From Cyanobacteria bacterium QS_8_64_29 (GTDB lineage: Bacteria; Cyanobacteriota; Cyanobacteriia; Cyanobacteriales; Rubidibacteraceae), in the NCBI GenBank assembly GCA_003022125.1, contig PXQH01000057.1, forward strand, positions 18,627-60,737: a stretch of 42,111 nt of DNA. Reading direction: 5' to 3'. This document shows, one piece after another, positions 34,983-42,111 of the stretch. The translations under genes and the position numbers were made by a program. Below the pieces are notes generated by a model. That model ran no database searches. It worked only from the letters and a program-made list of their open reading frames with translations, and was not told the DNA's origin. Position 1 is the first letter of the stretch; each line of letters starts with the position of its first letter.

Positions 34983-35780
34983 TCAGGCGCGCTCGGTGCC
35001 ATCCGCCTCCGGAAACTGCTGCTGCCGCACGTCGCTGGCAAAGGCTTGGGCAGCTGCCTCGGCCTGCTGGCGCAGCTGGGCGTAGGCGCGGGCAAACGGC
35101 GGCAGCTGCTGCGATAGGCCCAGCAAGTCGCTGGTGACCAGGACTTGACCGTCGCAGCCGGGCCCAGCACCAATGCCGATGGTGGGAATGGCGAGGCGAT
35201 CGCGGATGCGGCCTGCCAGCGCGCTAGGCAGGTGCTCCAAGACCAGGGCAAACGCCCCGGCCTCGGCCAGGGCGTCGGCTTGTTGCACTAGGTGCTCGGC
35301 GCCGGCCTGGGTAGTGCCTTGCTGGCGGTGGCCCAATTGGTGGACCGATTGGGGCGTCAGGCCCAGATGCCCCAGCACGGGAATGCCGATCTCGACCAGG
35401 CGCGCCACCGTTTGCGCGATCGCAGGCGTTCCGCCCTCCAATTTGACGGCTTGGACGCCCGCCTCTTTGAGCGCGCGGCCGGCAGCCTGGATGGCTTGTT
35501 CGGGGCTGGCCTGATAGCTCAAAAACGGCAGATCACAAACCACCAGCGCGCGCTCGACGCCGCGACGCACGGCCGCCGCATGGTGCAGCATTTCATCCAG
35601 GGTGACGGCCAGGGTATTGGGATAGCCCAGGGCGTGGGTCGCGAGCGAATCGCCCACCAAAATCACATCGACCCCGGCGCGATCCAGAATTTGGCCCAGG
35701 GTGAAATCCCAAGCGGTGAGCGCGACGATGGGGCGCTGCTGCTGCTTCCACTGCGCTAGCTGCCGGATGGTGACTGCCAC
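34983..35780 (-). CDS. panB: 3-Methyl-2-oxobutanoate hydroxymethyltransferase PanB
   Basis: A 265-residue (beta/alpha)8-barrel enzyme that adds a hydroxymethyl group to 2-ketoisovalerate, the first committed step to pantothenate and CoA. Signatures are [21 protein letters not shown] (metal Asp), [34 protein letters not shown] and [19 protein letters not shown] (catalytic Glu region read as IGIGAG). Length and motif order are canonical. It lies 101 bp downstream of petF on the same strand and upstream of the Gld-like operon. Confidence 0.95.
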   Translation of the reverse strand: MAVTIRQLAQWKQQQRPIVALTAWDFTLGQILDRAGVDVILVGDSLATHALGYPNTLAVTLDEMLHHAAAVRRGVERALVVCDLPFLSYQASPEQAIQAAGRALKEAGVQAVKLEGGTPAIAQTVARLVEIGIPVLGHLGLTPQSVHQLGHRQQGTTQAGAEHLVQQADALAEAGAFALVLEHLPSALAGRIRDRLAIPTIGIGAGPGCDGQVLVTSDLLGLSQQLPPFARAYAQLRQQAEAAAQAFASDVRQQQFPEADGTERA

Positions 35781-35880
35781 GATCGCGTCCTGAGAGCCCT
35801 GCGGGCATAATAAAGCAGGGCCTCAACCGAGGTCCCTGCCAGCTGCCGCAGCGGCGGCCCATACCGTTTGGGCGTTGGGC

Positions 35881-36180
35881 TTAGTAAAGTTCCTCTTCCT
35901 GGTGGGTGAGGATGGTGCAATCCGAGGTGGGATAGGCAACGCAAGTTAGCACGTAGCCTGCCTCGATTTGATCGTCGTCCAAAAAGGACTGATCCGATTG
36001 ATCGATTTCGCCTTCGAGAATCTTGCCGGCGCAAGTGGAGCAGGCACCCGCGCGGCAGGAGTAGGGCAGATCGATGCCTTCTTCCTCGGCAACATCCAGG
36101 ATGTATTCGTCGTCCGGAACTTCGATCGTTTCGTCTAAGCCTTCGTCTTCGTTGACAACGCGGACGTTGTAAGTTGCCAT
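35881..36180 (-). CDS. petF: Plant-type [2Fe-2S] ferredoxin
   Basis: A 99-residue acidic ferredoxin that accepts electrons from photosystem I and passes them to FNR, nitrite reductase, thioredoxin reductase and the bilin and haem-oxygenase enzymes. The cluster ligands are visible in [15 protein letters not shown] (three Cys) and [13 protein letters not shown] (fourth Cys), with the acidic C-terminus THQEEELY. The ATG at 36180 is chosen; the frame extends to 36267 without family resemblance. It is divergent from bvdR, and an AT-richer 316-bp region separates them. Its sequence is the major photosynthetic type rather than a heterocyst or minor paralogue. Confidence 0.95.
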   Translation of the reverse strand: MATYNVRVVNEDEGLDETIEVPDDEYILDVAEEEGIDLPYSCRAGACSTCAGKILEGEIDQSDQSFLDDDQIEAGYVLTCVAYPTSDCTILTHQEEELY

Positions 36181-36496
36181 AACTCGTTGCTCCTCGTTCG
36201 CTGTCGGGTTGCCAGGCTGCGTTTTACGCTCGCTGCTTGCAGCAACCCCATCTCTGATATTAGGCAAAATAGGCGCTCGTGTTGGGCAGCATTAGGAATG
36301 AGATTCTGGAGGCAAGTTTGGATAAGCCCTTCTTATGCAGTTTGCGCCGTCATTTGGGCTATCTCTTGGCTCGATCGGTCGCCAGAAATACCATCTGGTG
36401 GGGCTTCTGCACCCAATATTGATTGGGTTAAGTCTCGGTATTAGCATTAGTTATTTTTATAAAGCAGGTAATGATTCGTCTTTAGAGGGAACGACC
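36181..36496. promoter_or_regulatory. petF / bvdR divergent promoter region
   Basis: This 316-bp non-coding region is markedly AT-richer than the rest. For petF (minus) a TAATAT hexamer at 36257-36262 is a good -10 and would give a leader of about 70 nt. For bvdR (plus) TATAAA at 36458-36463 lies about 33 nt before the GTG start. An 18-bp palindrome (36411-36428) sits between them. I see no GTA-N8-TAC box. A frame open from 36335 into bvdR exists but the residues are unlike any BvdR N-terminus. Confidence 0.5.
36411..36428. promoter_or_regulatory. Operator-like palindrome upstream of bvdR
   Basis: ACCCAATATTGATTGGGT is a perfect 7-bp inverted repeat around a 4-nt centre. It ends 29 nt before the candidate bvdR -10 (36458), roughly where an activator or an overlapping repressor would bind. 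It has no T-tract and is too short for a strong terminator. The binding protein is unknown. Confidence 0.4.
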
Positions 36497-37495
36497 GTGG
36501 CTTCATTGCTACCTTCGCCGCTCCAGCCGCCCGTTCGCATGGCGCTGGTGGGGACTGGCTTTGCCGCCCAACGCCGGGCCGAAGCGCTGCACGCCGATGC
36601 CCGAGCGCGCTTGGTCGCCGTTGCCGGCCACACCCCCGACAATACCCGCGAGCTGGCGCAAGCCTACGGGGCGCGCGTTGCCGAGTCCTGGCAGGCGGCA
36701 GTGGCCGATGCCGAGGTTGATGCCATCGGCATCGCGACCGTCAACCGCGACCACGCCCCCATTGCCCGCGCCGCGCTAGAGGCGGGCAAGCACGTGGTGG
36801 TGGAGTACCCGCCTGCGCTCGATCCCGACCAAGCCCAGGGGCTGGTTGCCCTGGCGCGGCAGCGGCAGCTGCTGTTGCACGTCGAGCACATCGAGCTGCT
36901 GGGCGGGGTCCATCAGGCAGTCCGCCGCTACCTACCCGAAGTTGGCACGCCGGTTTACGCGCGCTACCTCACCCTAGTGGCCCAGCAGCGCACCTCGCGC
37001 CCCTGGAGCTACAGCCATAGCCTGTTTGGGTTCCCGTTCAGCGGTGCACTCTCGCGCTTCCACCGCTTGATTGACCTGTTTGGGACGGTCCGGGCAGTCA
37101 GCTGTCAGGCCCGCTACTGGCCCAGCGCCGATCCCGATTTTTACAACGCGTGCTTTTGCCACGCCCAGCTGCGCTTTGGCAGCGAGCTCATTGCCGAGGC
37201 GGGTTATGGCAAAGGCAATGCCATCGGCACCAGCTGCCGCACCCTGGAGCTGCACGGCACCCAGGGCACGCTGGTTTTTGAAGGCAGCGAGGGCGCGCTC
37301 ATCCGCAACGGCGATCACATGCCCATCGAGGTTGAGAGCCGCCGCGGCCTGTTCGCGCGCGACACGACGGCGTTTTTGGACGCGCTCGTGGGGCAACAAC
37401 CGCTCTATCTCAGCCCCGAGCGCAGCTGCTACGCGCTGCAGGTGAGCGATGCCGCCCGCCGCTCCGCCGAAACCGGGCAAACGGTTGCGCTCTAG
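36497..37495 (+). CDS. bvdR: Biliverdin reductase BvdR
   Basis: A 332-residue NAD(P)H-dependent reductase that converts biliverdin IX-alpha to bilirubin; in Synechocystis the bvdR gene (slr1784) affects phycobilisome content. An N-terminal Rossmann motif, ALVGTGFAAQRRAEAL, is followed by GKHVVVEYPPAL and the strongly conserved HVEHIELLGGVHQAVRRYLP, FGFPFSGALSRFHRLIDLFGTV and SRRGLFARDT blocks of cyanobacterial BvdR. The start is GTG 36497, with AGAGGGA about 9 nt upstream, giving the usual length. It is divergent from petF, whose product feeds the haem oxygenase and bilin reductases that share the substrate. Confidence 0.9.
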   Translation: MASLLPSPLQPPVRMALVGTGFAAQRRAEALHADARARLVAVAGHTPDNTRELAQAYGARVAESWQAAVADAEVDAIGIATVNRDHAPIARAALEAGKHVVVEYPPALDPDQAQGLVALARQRQLLLHVEHIELLGGVHQAVRRYLPEVGTPVYARYLTLVAQQRTSRPWSYSHSLFGFPFSGALSRFHRLIDLFGTVRAVSCQARYWPSADPDFYNACFCHAQLRFGSELIAEAGYGKGNAIGTSCRTLELHGTQGTLVFEGSEGALIRNGDHMPIEVESRRGLFARDTTAFLDALVGQQPLYLSPERSCYALQVSDAARRSAETGQTVAL

Positions 37496-37642
37496 CGCGC
37501 GACCATTGAGCTAGAGACAGCCCGACCGATTCCCCATGACGGCCACCCACTGCGATGGCGCAACCACCGCCGACATTGGCGGCACGCGCCGCACTACCGC
37601 TGGTCCTGGCAGGGGCAGCCGCTAGCCGTCGCCTACGAAACC

Positions 37643-38443
37643 TTGGGCCAAGGCGAGCCGCTGCTGCTGCCGGCGTTCAGCACGGTTGCCTCGCGCGGGG
37701 AACTGCGCGGGCTAGCCCAGCGCCTGGCTGCTGGATTTGGCGTCGTGGCGCTCGATTGGCCGGGCTTGGGCGACTCGGATCGCCCGCCGCTGGCCTATAC
37801 CCCCGAGCTGTACCGGCAGTTCCTGCAGGATTTTGGGCGCGAGGTGCTGGCGGCGCCCGTGCCGGTCGTGGCACCCGGTCAAGCGGCCGGCTACGCCATC
37901 GCGCTGGCCGAGCGCCAGCCACCGCTGGCCTCGCAGCTGGTGCTGGTGGCACCCACTTGGCAAGGTCCGCTGGTGGCCATGAGCGGCCAGCGCCGCCGTT
38001 GGCACGCGCTCGTCCGCCGCTTGGTGCGGGCGCCCGGGATTGGCAGCGCGCTCTATGGGCTCAACACGCTACCGGCCTTTTTGCGCGCCATGTACGCCGG
38101 CCACGTCTACTGCGATCACCAGCAGCTAACGCCAGCCTTCATCCGCGCCAAGCAGCAGATCGCGCGCCAGCCGGGCGCCCGGTTTGCCCCGGCGGCGTTC
38201 GTCACCGGCGCCCTGGATCCGGTTGCCGAGTGCAGCGCGGCGCTCGCTCGCCTGCAGCCGCCGCCGTTGCCAACCCTCGTGCTGGTGGCCGAGGATGCCC
38301 TGCGCCAGTCCCGGGCGAATATGGAAGCGCTGGCAGCGCTGCCCGAGGTGCAGTCAGCACGCATCCCGGGCGCGCTGGGCGCGCACGAAGAGTTCCCCGA
38401 GGCCACCTTTGAGGCCATGCGGGGATTTTTGCCGCTGGCTTAG
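37643..38443 (+). CDS. Alpha/beta-hydrolase-fold protein lacking the nucleophile Ser; start uncertain
   Basis: A protein of at least 266 residues with an alpha/beta-hydrolase fold: LLLPAFSTVASR, VALDWPGLGDSDRP, a nucleophile-elbow segment reading VVAPGQAAGYAIALAE (Ala where GxSxG has Ser), a helical cap, and a C-terminal GAHEEFPE with a His. The only start in frame is TTG 37643, yet the frame is open from 37496 and the preceding codons (WSWQGQPLAVAYET) look like a genuine family N-terminus. The nearest ATG (37537, reading MTATHCDGATT) is in another frame. A small frameshift or a non-standard start is likely. It follows bvdR on the same strand. The substrate is unknown. Confidence 0.7.
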   Translation: MGQGEPLLLPAFSTVASRGELRGLAQRLAAGFGVVALDWPGLGDSDRPPLAYTPELYRQFLQDFGREVLAAPVPVVAPGQAAGYAIALAERQPPLASQLVLVAPTWQGPLVAMSGQRRRWHALVRRLVRAPGIGSALYGLNTLPAFLRAMYAGHVYCDHQQLTPAFIRAKQQIARQPGARFAPAAFVTGALDPVAECSAALARLQPPPLPTLVLVAEDALRQSRANMEALAALPEVQSARIPGALGAHEEFPEATFEAMRGFLPLA

Positions 38444-38757
38444 CGCTTCTGCTCGCCCAGGTTCTGGCGGTTGCGATTGGGAAACCAGCTGGCAATGCCG
38501 CGCAGCAACATGCCGGTGCCGGTTGCCATCATCAGCAGCAATCCCAAGCCGTTGAGCAGCACGTAAATGGGCTCCAGGAAGTCCCCCAGGTACTCGCCCT
38601 CGTGGATGGTCATCAAAAAGCTGACGCGGTCGTTATCGATGCCGAACCAGTCCTGGCTCAGCCGGTAGGTAATGCCGGTGGCTGCCGTGACCAAAAGCGG
38701 CAGCAGCACGATGGGCGCAATGCGGCGGTGGAGCTGGCGCAGCGCGCGCGGGGTCAT
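38440..38757 (-). CDS. Small PepSY-type two-helix membrane protein
   Basis: A 105-residue membrane protein. An N-terminal LRQLHRRIAPIVLLPLLVTAATGITYRL, read in two parts, matches the first helix of PepSY-TM proteins. A short extracytoplasmic stretch (FLMTIHEGEYLGDFLEPIYV) and a second helix (LLNGLGLLLMMATGTGMLL) follow. The HEGEYLG motif is typical of this family of short cyanobacterial proteins; their role is unknown. The start is ATG 38757. Its TAA stop overlaps the TAG of the convergent hydrolase-fold gene (TTAG). Confidence 0.75.
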   Translation of the reverse strand: MTPRALRQLHRRIAPIVLLPLLVTAATGITYRLSQDWFGIDNDRVSFLMTIHEGEYLGDFLEPIYVLLNGLGLLLMMATGTGMLLRGIASWFPNRNRQNLGEQKR

Positions 38758-38821
38758 GGTCGGTGCCGGGTAGGGAACGCCGCGCCCGATCTTAGCGAGC
38801 CGTGCCGGTTGCAACCGGCGA

Positions 38822-40018
38822 TCACCGCTGGGGCACCAGGGCAGCCGCAATGCGCTCGCTGGCCATGCGCGCCCCCGAGAGGTTGCGCGCCACCGGCCCC
38901 AGCTGCAGGGCCGCCAGACCGCCCATGACATGCAGCTGGCACCCCGGCCAGCGCAGCTGCTCGTCTAGCACCGGCAACCCGCCCACCAGTGGCGCGGGAT
39001 GGGCCGCGCGGACTCCTTGCAGCAGCGGCAGTTGGGCGGCATCGAAGCTCTCGCCCGTTGCCAGCCAGACGCGGTCCGCGATCCGCTGGCGGCCGTCGCT
39101 GCAATGCAGCTGCCAGCGTTGGCCCTGCCAGCGGGCCTCGCTGACCTCACAGGGAGCGGCGATCGCCAGCTGCCGGTCCTGCTGGGCATGCTCCAGCCGG
39201 GCCATGACGCCGGGCGGTACCGATCCGCCCCCGCGCGCTTGCGCAATGACGGCCCGCCGCGCTTGCCAATCGGGCTGGGCCCGGAAGGCGCGCAGCCGCT
39301 TGGGCCCCAGCCAGCCCGGATCGGTATCGAATTGTCGGACGCGCAGCGCGCGCCGCACTAGCAGCATGACCTGGGCGCCGCGCGCGATCGCGCCCAGGGC
39401 CAGCCGGCCGGCCGTTTGCCCGCCGCCCACGATCGCTACGCGCTCGCCGGCTAGCGGCAGCTGGCGCAGATCGAGCTGGTAGGCGTGGCGCAACCGCTCG
39501 GGGGGATAGGCAGTTGGGATGCGCCGCACCCACTCGGGCCAGGCCAGGCGTCCGCCGCCTACGGCCAGCACCACCCGGCGGGCCGCGATCACCGCGCCAT
39601 CGGCCAGGGGCAAGCGGAAGCCGCCCTCAACCGAAACGATATCGCTCACCCAGCCGGCTCGAAGCTGCTGGGCCAACTGCCAGCGACCGATGGCATGCCG
39701 GCAAAAATCGTTAAACAGGGCGGTGCTGGGGCGCTGGTAGGGCGCATGCAGCTCGCTGGTGCGGTTGCGGGCGCGGGCAAAGGCGCGCAGCGCCCGCGCC
39801 TCCGGGTGGGGATGGTGGACCGAGGGCGATCGCAGCTGCGGAATGCCCAAGGCAGCAAACCGCTGCCGCCACTGCTGCAGCCAATCGCCGCTAGGGTCGA
39901 GCGCGACGAGCTGATTGCGATCCACCCCTGGCTCGCACAGCAAGCGCAGGGTTAGGGTCAGCGCGTGCGGCCCAGCCCCCACAATGGCAATGTCAGTCTG
40001 GCGTGGCGCGGCAGGCAT
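38822..40018 (-). CDS. FAD/NAD(P)-binding oxidoreductase, lysine/ornithine N-monooxygenase-like
   Basis: A 398-residue flavoprotein. An FAD Rossmann motif, DIAIVGAGPHALTL, opens the chain, LRSPSVHHPHPEARAL follows (the substrate/flavin loop typical of N-hydroxylating monooxygenases), then the NAD(P) Rossmann motif RVAIVGGGQTAGRLALG near residue 193, and a C-terminal ATGESFDAAQLPLL block. The order FAD-NADPH-FAD fits a class B monooxygenase or a SidA-like enzyme. No siderophore genes are nearby, so the substrate is open. It lies 17 bp after the DUF3747 gene on the minus strand. Confidence 0.72.
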   Translation of the reverse strand: MPAAPRQTDIAIVGAGPHALTLTLRLLCEPGVDRNQLVALDPSGDWLQQWRQRFAALGIPQLRSPSVHHPHPEARALRAFARARNRTSELHAPYQRPSTALFNDFCRHAIGRWQLAQQLRAGWVSDIVSVEGGFRLPLADGAVIAARRVVLAVGGGRLAWPEWVRRIPTAYPPERLRHAYQLDLRQLPLAGERVAIVGGGQTAGRLALGAIARGAQVMLLVRRALRVRQFDTDPGWLGPKRLRAFRAQPDWQARRAVIAQARGGGSVPPGVMARLEHAQQDRQLAIAAPCEVSEARWQGQRWQLHCSDGRQRIADRVWLATGESFDAAQLPLLQGVRAAHPAPLVGGLPVLDEQLRWPGCQLHVMGGLAALQLGPVARNLSGARMASERIAAALVPQR

Positions 40019-40035
40019 GCAAGCCGGCGCAGCGG

Positions 40036-41274
40036 CTAGCGCTCGACGAGCTCAGCCTTCATGCCCTGGTCCTGCAGCTTTTGCAGCAGGGCTTGGGCGT
40101 TGCTTTTGCTTTGGAACGCCCCCGCCTGCATGGCCGGTTTGCCTTGGTGGGTGGTGCTAAAGGCCTCGGGGGCTAGCGATTTTAGCTGCGATTTTTGCTG
40201 GGCCCCCTCGGGCATGACGATGACCTCGTAGGCCGTGCTGGCCGAGCCGCCGCCGCTATTGCCCTGGGGGATGGCGGTATCCGGGACCGGCACGGGCTCG
40301 CGCTTGGGAGCGCTACCGTCCTCCAGGTTGTCGACTAGCTGCGCTAGGGACCGATCAGAATTGCCTGTGTCCTTGGCGCTCGAGCTGGGTGGCGAAGGCA
40401 GCCGGCTCGAGCGGGAAGCAACTTGGCGAGCCCCGTCTGAGCTACTTTCAGTGCTTTCGGCGTTGGCTGAGGACGGCGATGCCTCCGACTGGGAGGCTGC
40501 TTGGCGATCGCTTGCCGAACTCGCTTTAGAGCCTTCTTGCGAGCCTTTGCCCGTTGAGGCTGCCTCATCCGAGTCGGCATCGGCCTGCCAGGTCAGGACC
40601 TTCTCGTCGCTCGGGTCGCTGTCCTCGGCCGGTGCTCCATCAGAAGAGGCTGCAGCCGAACTGGCTCCCTCAAGCGATGCCGTTCGGGTGCCATCGCTAC
40701 GCATGGGCGCCGGTTGGGGATGGGCCAAATAAAAGTGCCCGAGCGTTTCCCCCTGATAGGTGCGCTTGGCAAAGCGCCACTGCTCGTCAAGAAAGATTTT
40801 GAGGTAGCCCTCGCCTAGGCCGCGGGTGCTGCCAATGTGGATGGGTTGGCGATCCGCGCTGCGCGGATCGGCCATCAGGTGCAGTGCCCCATCCCGCCGG
40901 ACGATCTCCAGTAGGTATTTTTGACCCAGATCGGTGCCGTTGCGCCGGAGGGAGTAGCCGTTGCTATCGGTGGCGCGCCCGCAAATGCCGCTAAAGTCAA
41001 ACTCATTAAGTAGCGGCTTGACGCGAACGGGTGGGCTATCGGGCGAGCCCTGGGTCGCCCAGCACTGGCGCTTGTCGCTTTGCTGCTCCAGGATAATTAG
41101 GCTGTACTTGTCTTTGTTTTTGCCGTAGGGCTCTGCAATGGCAATTACTTGACTGCGCTGGAGCTTTTGGGCGCCAAAGTCGGGGCCGGCTGCCTGCGTG
41201 GGGCCTGCTAGGGCCAGGGCAGAACCAGCCGCCGTGACAAGGGCCGCCAGCCGGCGGGGGTGTAGCGCCTGCAT
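40036..41274 (-). CDS. DUF3747 protein with C-terminal SPOR-like domain
   Basis: A secreted or periplasmic protein of about 412 residues. A signal peptide (LAALVTAAGSALALAGPTQAA) is followed by a DUF3747-type domain (VIAIAEPYGKNKDKYSLIIL, FDFSGICGRATDSNGYSLRR, YLLEIVRRDGALHLMADP) to about residue 185. A long Ser/Ala/Glu-rich spacer runs to about residue 340, and a C-terminal SPOR-like domain (VIVMPEGAQQKS, MQAGAFQSKSNAQALLQKL) ends it. SPOR domains bind denuded glycan strands of peptidoglycan, suggesting envelope or division-site location. The start is ATG 41274; an upstream in-frame ATG at 41301 is also possible. Confidence 0.8.
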   Translation of the reverse strand: MQALHPRRLAALVTAAGSALALAGPTQAAGPDFGAQKLQRSQVIAIAEPYGKNKDKYSLIILEQQSDKRQCWATQGSPDSPPVRVKPLLNEFDFSGICGRATDSNGYSLRRNGTDLGQKYLLEIVRRDGALHLMADPRSADRQPIHIGSTRGLGEGYLKIFLDEQWRFAKRTYQGETLGHFYLAHPQPAPMRSDGTRTASLEGASSAAASSDGAPAEDSDPSDEKVLTWQADADSDEAASTGKGSQEGSKASSASDRQAASQSEASPSSANAESTESSSDGARQVASRSSRLPSPPSSSAKDTGNSDRSLAQLVDNLEDGSAPKREPVPVPDTAIPQGNSGGGSASTAYEVIVMPEGAQQKSQLKSLAPEAFSTTHQGKPAMQAGAFQSKSNAQALLQKLQDQGMKAELVER

Positions 41275-41369
41275 CCCAATCCCCTCACGTGCGGTCGCCA
41301 TTATTCCATCTAGAAGGATTTTGCCCCATCGAGTTCCTACGTGTCAGGGCGATTGGTCCCCACTGCTGG

Positions 41370-42020
41370 CTAGCGCGATTGGCCGAGCGATTCTGTTTGG
41401 CGAGGCGGCACGAGCTGGGGCAGCAACAACCCCGAGCGGCGCCGGTAGGCCTCAAACCCTTCGTAGCGCGCGAGGGAGCGATCCTTTTGCCGCATGTTGG
41501 GCAGCCAAAGGCCAGCGATGGTACCCGCCAGGATGAGATAGGGCAGCCAATGGTTGGCCAGCATGGCAAAGCTGAGGTAGATGAGTAGCTCGCCCAAATA
41601 ATTGAGGTTGCGCGTGCGGGCGAATAGGCCTTGTTGGACCAGCCCGGACCGGTACTGGAGGCTGTAGTACTTTTGGGCGTCGCTGGCAAAGTGCAGAAAC
41701 ACGCCTATTAGGTTGAGGGCCACAGCCAGCGCTAGCAACCATGGCGGCAGATCGACCCCGCGGCCGGTCAGCAGGTAGGGCGCCACCCAGTAAAGCGACA
41801 GAATGACCAGCGCGATCGCGGCCGCTCCTGGCACCACCGATTGGTTCCAGCGCTTGTCGGGATAAATCGCGTCTTTGAGCACCCAGAGGATGCCGTAGGT
41901 GCCGTGCAGGGCCAGATAAATCCAGGCTGTCGGGGTGAAACAGTTGTAGGCCACCATTAGGGCCGCGACAACAATAAACGTGACGCCTTTGTGCGCATCA
42001 ATGAGGTATCTGACTTTCAT
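41370..42020 (-). CDS. DUF1295 / isoprenylcysteine-methyltransferase-like membrane protein
   Basis: A 216-residue polytopic protein with about six helices. The C-terminal half carries the family core: VFLHFASDAQKYYSL, ARTRNLNYLGELLIYLSFAMLANHW in two parts, then YEGFEAYRRRSGLLLPQL. This is the cofactor-binding region shared by ICMT, phospholipid methyltransferases and steroid 5-alpha-reductase-like DUF1295 proteins. It therefore probably acts on a membrane lipid or prenyl substrate, by reduction or methylation. The start is ATG 42020. It precedes DUF3747 by 95 bp on the minus strand. Confidence 0.75.
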   Translation of the reverse strand: MKVRYLIDAHKGVTFIVVAALMVAYNCFTPTAWIYLALHGTYGILWVLKDAIYPDKRWNQSVVPGAAAIALVILSLYWVAPYLLTGRGVDLPPWLLALAVALNLIGVFLHFASDAQKYYSLQYRSGLVQQGLFARTRNLNYLGELLIYLSFAMLANHWLPYLILAGTIAGLWLPNMRQKDRSLARYEGFEAYRRRSGLLLPQLVPPRQTESLGQSR

Positions 42021-42031
42021 GGCGATCGCGG

Positions 42032-42111
42032 CTAGGACTGCGTTGGCTGCTGCTCTTGCAAGATGCGATCCAGCAACAGTTGCATCACCTGCTGCTGCAG
42101 TTGCGAGTCGT
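42032..42111 (-). CDS. C-terminal fragment of an unidentified protein
   Basis: The last 25 or so codons of a minus-strand gene enter from the right edge. They read QLQQQVMQLLLDRILQEQQ and end PTQS before a TAG at 42032-42034, 11 bp before the DUF1295 start. The segment is Gln-rich and helical. The product cannot be identified from this end. Confidence 0.5.
   Translation of the reverse strand, partial: DSQLQQQVMQLLLDRILQEQQPTQS

Noticed and set aside
36335-36496. An N-terminal extension of BvdR encoded by the AT-rich spacer
   Set aside because: The sequence contains the palindrome and promoter-like hexamers and no family resemblance. GTG 36497 with a nearby ribosome-binding site gives the expected length.

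Overview
The window is a stretch of cyanobacterial chromosome. It is GC-rich, carries frequent HIP1 octamers (GCGATCGC), and encodes Psb27, a plant-type 2Fe-2S ferredoxin, biliverdin reductase, NtcA, phylloquinone-pathway enzymes and many cyanobacteria-typical DUF families (DUF3084, DUF3146, DUF3153, DUF3747, DUF4336). I cannot name the genus. I see no rRNA, tRNA, CRISPR array, prophage or complete insertion sequence. Coding density is very high and most genes are housekeeping.

Layout. 1-7.1 kb: the end of an aldehyde dehydrogenase gene, then a phylloquinone (vitamin K1) block with DHNA-CoA thioesterase, menE, menC, menA and divergent menF, closed by a DUF4336 gene. 7.2-9.1 kb: an ABC-2 exporter pair and a 46-residue protein with a duplicated motif, ending in a strong hairpin. 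9.2-12.5 kb: ftsH, a pabC-like aminotransferase and a small conserved gene. 12.5-18.9 kb: seven genes all on the minus strand (an RNase II-family protein, ubiX, a LapA-like membrane protein, aroK, argB, a TPR protein, a DUF3153 lipoprotein). 19.1-22.9 kb: a two-domain hypothetical, clpP, psb27, then bioY-lspA and a GT51 transglycosylase gene broken by a frameshift. 22.9-27 kb: an SDR gene, xth, hisB and fabI on the minus strand, and ntcA divergent from fabI behind a perfect NtcA box. 27-31 kb: a DUF3084 coiled-coil protein, a YqgF-like nuclease, DUF3146, a 0.1-kb MITE-like element and a DUF697-type GTPase. 31-35.8 kb: a GldA/GldF/GldG/DUF4340 ABC operon with panB upstream. 35.9-38.4 kb: petF and bvdR, divergent around a 316-bp AT-richer region, and an alpha/beta-hydrolase-fold gene. 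38.4-42.1 kb: PepSY, an FAD-dependent enzyme, DUF3747-SPOR, a DUF1295/ICMT-like membrane enzyme and the end of an unidentified gene.

How the genes fit together. The men genes make the quinone of photosystem I. psb27, ftsH and clpP serve photosystem II assembly and proteolysis. petF and bvdR belong to photosynthetic electron flow and bilin chemistry. ntcA and argB link to nitrogen status. The most notable non-routine observations are: six of nine convergent gene pairs overlap by exactly 4 nt through reciprocally shared stop codons; an RNase II-family protein has lost its metal-binding aspartates; an alpha/beta hydrolase lacks its nucleophile serine and has a displaced start; a transglycosylase gene is split by one extra base; and the four-gene Gld-like ABC operon has no assigned role in cyanobacteria that I know of.
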